From positions 1 to 9,389 of the forward strand of contig JACPKR010000069.1 in assembly GCA_016186945.1 (NCBI GenBank): a stretch of 9,389 nt of DNA. The letters are read 5' to 3'. Position numbers and translations under genes: made by a program. The notes under the pieces are model-generated. The model was not told the origin of the DNA, ran no database searches, and saw only the letters and a program-made list of their open reading frames with translations. This document shows positions 6,881 through 9,389 of the stretch, in pieces. Positions within the stretch are counted from its first letter, which is position 1. The number at the start of each line of letters is the position of its first letter. The stretch comes from Deltaproteobacteria bacterium (GTDB taxonomy: Bacteria > Bdellovibrionota_B > Oligoflexia > Oligoflexales > Bog-1112).

Positions 6881-7906
6881 ATGACAAAAAAAACAATTGT
6901 CCTACTCCCTGGCGTGCTGATTTTGGCCTTTGCCTTATACCTCCTTTATTGGTCACAAGCGGAACACCCCCTTAGCCCCGACGGTGTCACGCTGAATCTT
7001 CCCAAGGGTGGTTCTCTCAAGCAGCTCTCCGACGAACTGGAAAGCAAACACCTCATAGACCACGCCCTCATGTTCCGCGTCTTGGTCAAAGCCCTAGGCA
7101 ACTATGGGAAGTTTCAAGCCGGCCACTACCGCTTCTCGGAAACTGTATCGCCGCAGGACATTGTTCAAACCATGGTCGCAGGGAAAACGTACACCCCCCT
7201 TGCTCTCGAATTCACCATTCCCGAGGGTTACACCCTAACCCAGGTTAAGGAAAAACTTGTGCGTTTTGGTATGGCTAAGGGCGATGAATTTGACGGTCTG
7301 GTGCGAAATTCCGAATTTCTGGCGTCTCTGGGAGTGCAAGCAAAAACCCTCGAAGGCTTCCTCCACCCCGCGACTTACCGTTTTTATGGAGACGGAGAGA
7401 AAGTCAGCGTCCAGGACGTCCTTGAAAGAGCCGTTCGGGAATTTTTTAGCAAAATCCCCATCCATTATGAGACAGACTTAACGGAAAAAGGCCTCACCTT
7501 CTACGAGGGCCTCATCTTTGCCTCACTCATCGAGAGAGAAACGCAGTGGGACGACGAAAAACCAAGAGTTGCGGAAGTCATATGGCGCCGACTCAAGGAC
7601 CACTCACCTCTTGGCATCGACGCAGCCCTCATCTACGGGATTGAAGACTACAAAGGGGACATCACCACACAACACTTGAAAGACCGAAACAACCCCTATA
7701 ATACTCGCATCCATAAGGGCCTTCCCCCCACTCCTATCGGCGCCCCCTCGCTCGTCTCTCTCAAAGCTGTACTCAACCCTACGACGGAAGGCTATTATTT
7801 CTACGTACTTTTACCCGGCAGCGAGAAACGACACCACTTTTCGAAGAACCTCAACGAGCACAACCGCTTCGTCCAAAGACTGGTGAAGTTTCAAAAAACC
7901 CAATAA
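6881..7906 (+). CDS. mltG: Endolytic murein transglycosylase MltG
   Basis: MltG (YceG family) cuts nascent glycan strands at the inner membrane during peptidoglycan synthesis, fixing glycan length. The 341-residue product has a single N-terminal membrane anchor (about 6-23, TIVLLPGVLILAFALYLLYW), a LysM-like segment (about 35-100), and the catalytic domain. The catalytic glutamate is Glu218 in ASLIERET, the same number as in E. coli MltG. Other family blocks are LEGFLHPATYRF (157-168) and the C-terminal NPYNTRIHKGLPPTPIG. The length equals the E. coli protein (340). The ATG at 6881 gives the expected N-terminus, but only a weak TTGAG lies upstream, within repeat copy B. It diverges from rnc and is followed 8 nt later by a Uma2 gene. 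The common alphaproteobacterial neighbour fabF is not here. Confidence 0.95.
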   Translation: MTKKTIVLLPGVLILAFALYLLYWSQAEHPLSPDGVTLNLPKGGSLKQLSDELESKHLIDHALMFRVLVKALGNYGKFQAGHYRFSETVSPQDIVQTMVAGKTYTPLALEFTIPEGYTLTQVKEKLVRFGMAKGDEFDGLVRNSEFLASLGVQAKTLEGFLHPATYRFYGDGEKVSVQDVLERAVREFFSKIPIHYETDLTEKGLTFYEGLIFASLIERETQWDDEKPRVAEVIWRRLKDHSPLGIDAALIYGIEDYKGDITTQHLKDRNNPYNTRIHKGLPPTPIGAPSLVSLKAVLNPTTEGYYFYVLLPGSEKRHHFSKNLNEHNRFVQRLVKFQKTQ

Positions 7907-7914
7907 GGAACTGT

Positions 7915-8523
7915 ATGGAAGCCCAGAGAAAGACAGTAGAGACAAGAGACGCACTTAAAACCATAGATGACTTGGCGAGTCTTCCCGAGGGGGAAAAGGC
8001 CGAACTCCTGGGGGGAGAAATTGTGATGATGGCCCCAGCCTCCTTCAGGCATTCCAGGCTTGTCTCGGGTTTAACGTCAATTCTTTGGAATTATTGCGAA
8101 TCACAAAAAATCAAGGGACCCAAGGGGCCCGAATCATGGATCGTCATCGCGGAGGCGTGGACCTTCTACGACCGACATAATTCATTTGTTCACGATCTCG
8201 CGGCATTCATTAGAAGCGAAGTCCCTCTGTCAATAAAAGGACCCGTCCGCTCTAAACCGACTTGGGTGTGCGAAATCCTCTCTCCTTCCAACTGGTATAA
8301 CGACATGAACCATAAGAGAGAGATGCTCGAAAAACATAAAGTCCCCTACTACTGGATCGTTGACCCAGAGAAGGAAATGATCCAAATTTTCTACCTGGAA
8401 GAATCCGCAAAGCACTACCGAATCCTGAAAATCTTCGGACGAGAAGACGGAGAAGCCCGCCTTGCACCTTTCAACGAGATGACCATCAATCTGAAGACTC
8501 TCTTCGGCGAAGACAAAGAGTGA
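7915..8523 (+). CDS. Uma2-family (DUF820) putative PD-(D/E)xK endonuclease
   Basis: A 202-residue protein with the Uma2 fold pattern: an N-terminal AELLGGEIVMMAPAS with HSRL (about 29-49), then the putative metal-binding core Asp94 (HDLAAFI, where the family usually has PD), Glu120 (WVCEILSPS), Lys134 (NDMNHKREML), and the closing VPYYWIVDPEKEMIQIFYL (143-161). Uma2 proteins are restriction-endonuclease-like in structure. They are common in cyanobacteria, Chloroflexi and some other bacteria, often in many copies, and their biological role is largely unknown. All three candidate active-site residues are present, so the gene looks intact. The ATG at 7915 follows the mltG stop by 8 nt, with AAGGA overlapping that stop, so it is probably expressed from the mltG promoter. 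Horizontal acquisition is plausible but not shown by base use. Confidence 0.87.
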   Translation: MEAQRKTVETRDALKTIDDLASLPEGEKAELLGGEIVMMAPASFRHSRLVSGLTSILWNYCESQKIKGPKGPESWIVIAEAWTFYDRHNSFVHDLAAFIRSEVPLSIKGPVRSKPTWVCEILSPSNWYNDMNHKREMLEKHKVPYYWIVDPEKEMIQIFYLEESAKHYRILKIFGREDGEARLAPFNEMTINLKTLFGEDKE

Positions 8524-8526
8524 TCT

Positions 8527-8537
8527 GTAATGCGTAA
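8527..8537. repeat. GTAATGCGTAA direct repeat, left copy
   Basis: The 11-mer GTAATGCGTAA at 8527-8537 recurs in the same orientation at 9322-9332, in both cases followed by C or G and then CC. It starts just after the Uma2 stop. The two copies bracket the toxin-antitoxin pair. The match is short, so it may be the edge of a larger repeat family or a chance match. Confidence 0.4.
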
Positions 8538-8542
8538 CCCGC

Positions 8543-8589
8543 CTGTAGCAAGGAGGTGGTTGGGAGGAAACTGCGCAGCTGCTTCCTCC
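8543..8589. repeat. Single diverged copy of the AAGGAGGTGG hairpin repeat
   Basis: This matches 4473-4519 closely, sharing GCAAGGAGGTGGTT and GGAGGAAACTGCGCAGCTG, with a few substitutions. GGAGGAA (8563-8569) pairs with TTCCTCC (8583-8589). It lies between the convergent Uma2 (stop 8523) and toxin (stop 8600) genes, 10 nt beyond the toxin stop. The other copy lies 6 nt beyond the der stop in the same orientation relative to its gene. The hairpin lacks a T-run, so it is not a standard intrinsic terminator. Confidence 0.85.
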
Positions 8590-8599
8590 AAGGAATTCC

Positions 8600-9016
8600 C
8601 TATGCAGGCTCAAATGATTTGATAAAAGAGTATCTTTTGAACCCGTTATCAAATGTGCTAATTCTTTTCACCCCATTTTCAAAGAAAGTGTACGCGATTT
8701 GAAAATCGAATATAGAGTTTCCTCCCACTCCAGAAGGGATTTTCTCCAAACCATTTTGCCACCAGTTGAAAGAACTGCTAAACACTCGAAGGTCATAAGC
8801 GTTAATCAGTTCATCCAACATATTGCATGCGTCTCTGAATTTTAGAGGCTTAGGGAACACTCGTGGATGAGTAAGAAGGCGTAGAAATTCACTCGTGTTG
8901 ACGAGAGTCGTGCTTAGGGGATCACCGACTGAAGATACCCAGTTTTTCACTTTCGCATGATGCTCGTGTTCCAAAACGCAGATGGCGACAAGCACATTGG
9001 TATCAATCCCGATCAT
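8600..9016 (-). CDS. vapC: PIN-domain toxin, VapC family
   Basis: A 138-residue PIN ribonuclease of the VapC type, the toxin of a type II toxin-antitoxin pair; such toxins cleave specific RNAs, often tRNA or rRNA. All four metal-binding acidic positions are visible: Asp5 (IGIDTNVLV), Glu43 (TSEFLRLLTHPRVF), Asp104 (IFDFQIA) and Asp123 (STFDNGF). The TSEFLRLLTHPRVF block is typical of the subfamily that pairs with short MKTxLNI antitoxins, which is what lies upstream. The ATG at 9016 has GGAGGTG 4 nt upstream (9021-9027), inside the antitoxin gene, and the two genes overlap by 14 bases, so toxin translation is probably coupled to that of the antitoxin. The gene appears intact. The RNA target cannot be read from sequence. 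Confidence 0.93.
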   Translation of the reverse strand: MIGIDTNVLVAICVLEHEHHAKVKNWVSSVGDPLSTTLVNTSEFLRLLTHPRVFPKPLKFRDACNMLDELINAYDLRVFSSSFNWWQNGLEKIPSGVGGNSIFDFQIAYTFFENGVKRISTFDNGFKRYSFIKSFEPA

Positions 9017-9242
9017 CGAGCACCTCCATCCAATGCTCTCGAGAATTGAGGTCTACTCTTGGCTTGCCAAGAGATCTTGCCCGGAATGTCTTTTTTTTCT
9101 TTTTTCCCCCTTCCATTGCCTCAAGTCTTTGACCTTTTTCTGCCCAGCCACTTATGATTTCGCTGACCGTTTTCCCTTTTTCCAAGGCTTCTTTTTTAGC
9201 GAGTTTGTAAAGGTTTTCAGCGATGTTCAGGGACGTTTTCAT
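9003..9242 (-). CDS. vapB: Ribbon-helix-helix-type antitoxin, VapB family
   Basis: A 79-residue protein beginning MKTSLNIAENLYKLAKKEA, with KTVSEIISGWAEKG after it. This is the strand-helix-helix pattern of short MKTxLNI antitoxins that bind operator DNA as dimers. The second half is basic and then acidic, including five consecutive lysines (47-51) encoded by homopolymeric A tracts, and should be the flexible part that wraps the toxin. The ATG at 9242 has AAGG about 7 nt upstream. It overlaps vapC by 14 bases and precedes it, the usual antitoxin-first order. Two identical palindromes in its promoter region are likely autoregulatory operators. Two slippery A-AAA-AAG heptamers lie at 9099-9105 and 9090-9096 in the reading frame. 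Confidence 0.88.
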   Translation of the reverse strand: MKTSLNIAENLYKLAKKEALEKGKTVSEIISGWAEKGQRLEAMEGGKKKKKTFRARSLGKPRVDLNSREHWMEVLDDRD

Positions 9243-9257
9243 CTTTTGGCCTTAATG

Positions 9258-9302
9258 GGAATATATATTCTCTATTGTGGAATATATATTCCTATTTGAC
9301 AA
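9258..9302 (-). promoter_or_regulatory. Antitoxin-toxin promoter with twin palindromic operators
   Basis: GGAATATATATTCC at 9279-9292 is a perfect 14-bp palindrome, and GAATATATATTC recurs at 9259-9270. The two centres are 21 bp apart, two helical turns, so bound dimers would lie on the same DNA face. On the minus strand a plausible promoter is TTGTCA (9302-9297), a 17-nt spacer, then CACAAT (9279-9274): the first palindrome then fills the spacer and the second covers the transcription start. This fits repression by the VapBC complex, the known mode of regulation for such pairs. The operator role and the promoter boxes are inferred. Confidence 0.7.
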
Positions 9303-9321
9303 TTGTTTTCGTCATACGGAG

Positions 9322-9332
9322 GTAATGCGTAA
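9322..9332. repeat. GTAATGCGTAA direct repeat, right copy
   Basis: This is the right-hand match of the 11-mer at 8527-8537, lying upstream of the antitoxin promoter, between it and the G-rich repeat at the window edge. Confidence 0.4.
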
Positions 9333-9349
9333 GCCACTTGGGGCAAATA

Positions 9350-9389
9350 GGGAGAGGGGGGTTTGGGGGGGCGAGGGAACCGTCGCTCC
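9350..9389. repeat. G-rich dispersed repeat, second copy, cut by window edge
   Basis: This matches the element inside rnc (5901-5940) at 37 of 40 positions, in the same orientation. The differences are TTT for TCA in the middle and CC for GC near the end. It reaches the last base of the window, so its right boundary is unknown. The bases 9303-9349 between the antitoxin promoter and this copy contain nothing else that can be identified apart from the short direct repeat. Confidence 0.88.

Noticed and set aside
8230-8652. Minus-strand 140-codon frame across the end of the Uma2 gene
   Set aside because: It is the antisense shadow of a clear Uma2 coding region, overlaps the vapC end, and shows no recognisable motif.
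9296-9301. TTGACA on the plus strand as a rightward promoter
   Set aside because: No -10-like sequence lies at the right distance and no gene follows before the window end; the same bases fit the antitoxin promoter on the minus strand.

Overview
The window carries nine protein genes and several families of dispersed non-coding repeats. The housekeeping genes read as alphaproteobacterial: a Cys-free L33, a Lon with an alpha/gamma-type protease domain, and class II fumarase. GC is about one half. Short palindromic repeats fill the gaps between genes and one has entered a coding end, which recalls host-associated alphaproteobacteria of the Rickettsiales/Holosporales kind. That placement is inference; no marker here fixes the genus.

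Layout. A probable terminator of an upstream gene (16-47) is followed by a perfect 30-bp inverted repeat (51-137) and then lon (169-2685, +). Lon converges on a four-gene minus-strand run, read in the order rnc, der, fumC, rpmG (6693 down to 2852). A hairpin-rich repeat lies between the lon and rpmG stops. A second, roughly 94% identical copy (6772-6880) separates rnc from the divergent mltG and ends right at the mltG start codon. mltG (6881-7906, +) is followed after 8 nt by a Uma2-family nuclease gene (7915-8523, +). The last part holds a minus-strand vapBC-type toxin-antitoxin pair (9242 down to 8600), with two identical palindromic operator cores 21 bp apart in its promoter.

How the genes work together. 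Lon is protein quality control. RNase III, Der and L33 all serve RNA processing or ribosome assembly, and fumarase (TCA cycle) is embedded in the same run. MltG cuts nascent glycan strands during wall synthesis. The Uma2 and VapBC genes are accessory.

No wholly new system is evident. The most interesting features are regulatory or structural: (i) RNase III has gained a proline-rich tail encoded by a dispersed repeat; (ii) a textbook intrinsic-terminator structure sits inside the 3' end of rnc ahead of der; (iii) the mltG leader is made of a structured repeat; (iv) a tandem CCTCC-rich repeat precedes the fumC ribosome-binding site; (v) the antitoxin gene has two in-frame A-AAA-AAG slippery heptamers followed by a perfect hairpin, and its -1 frame stays open until it closes on the toxin start codon.
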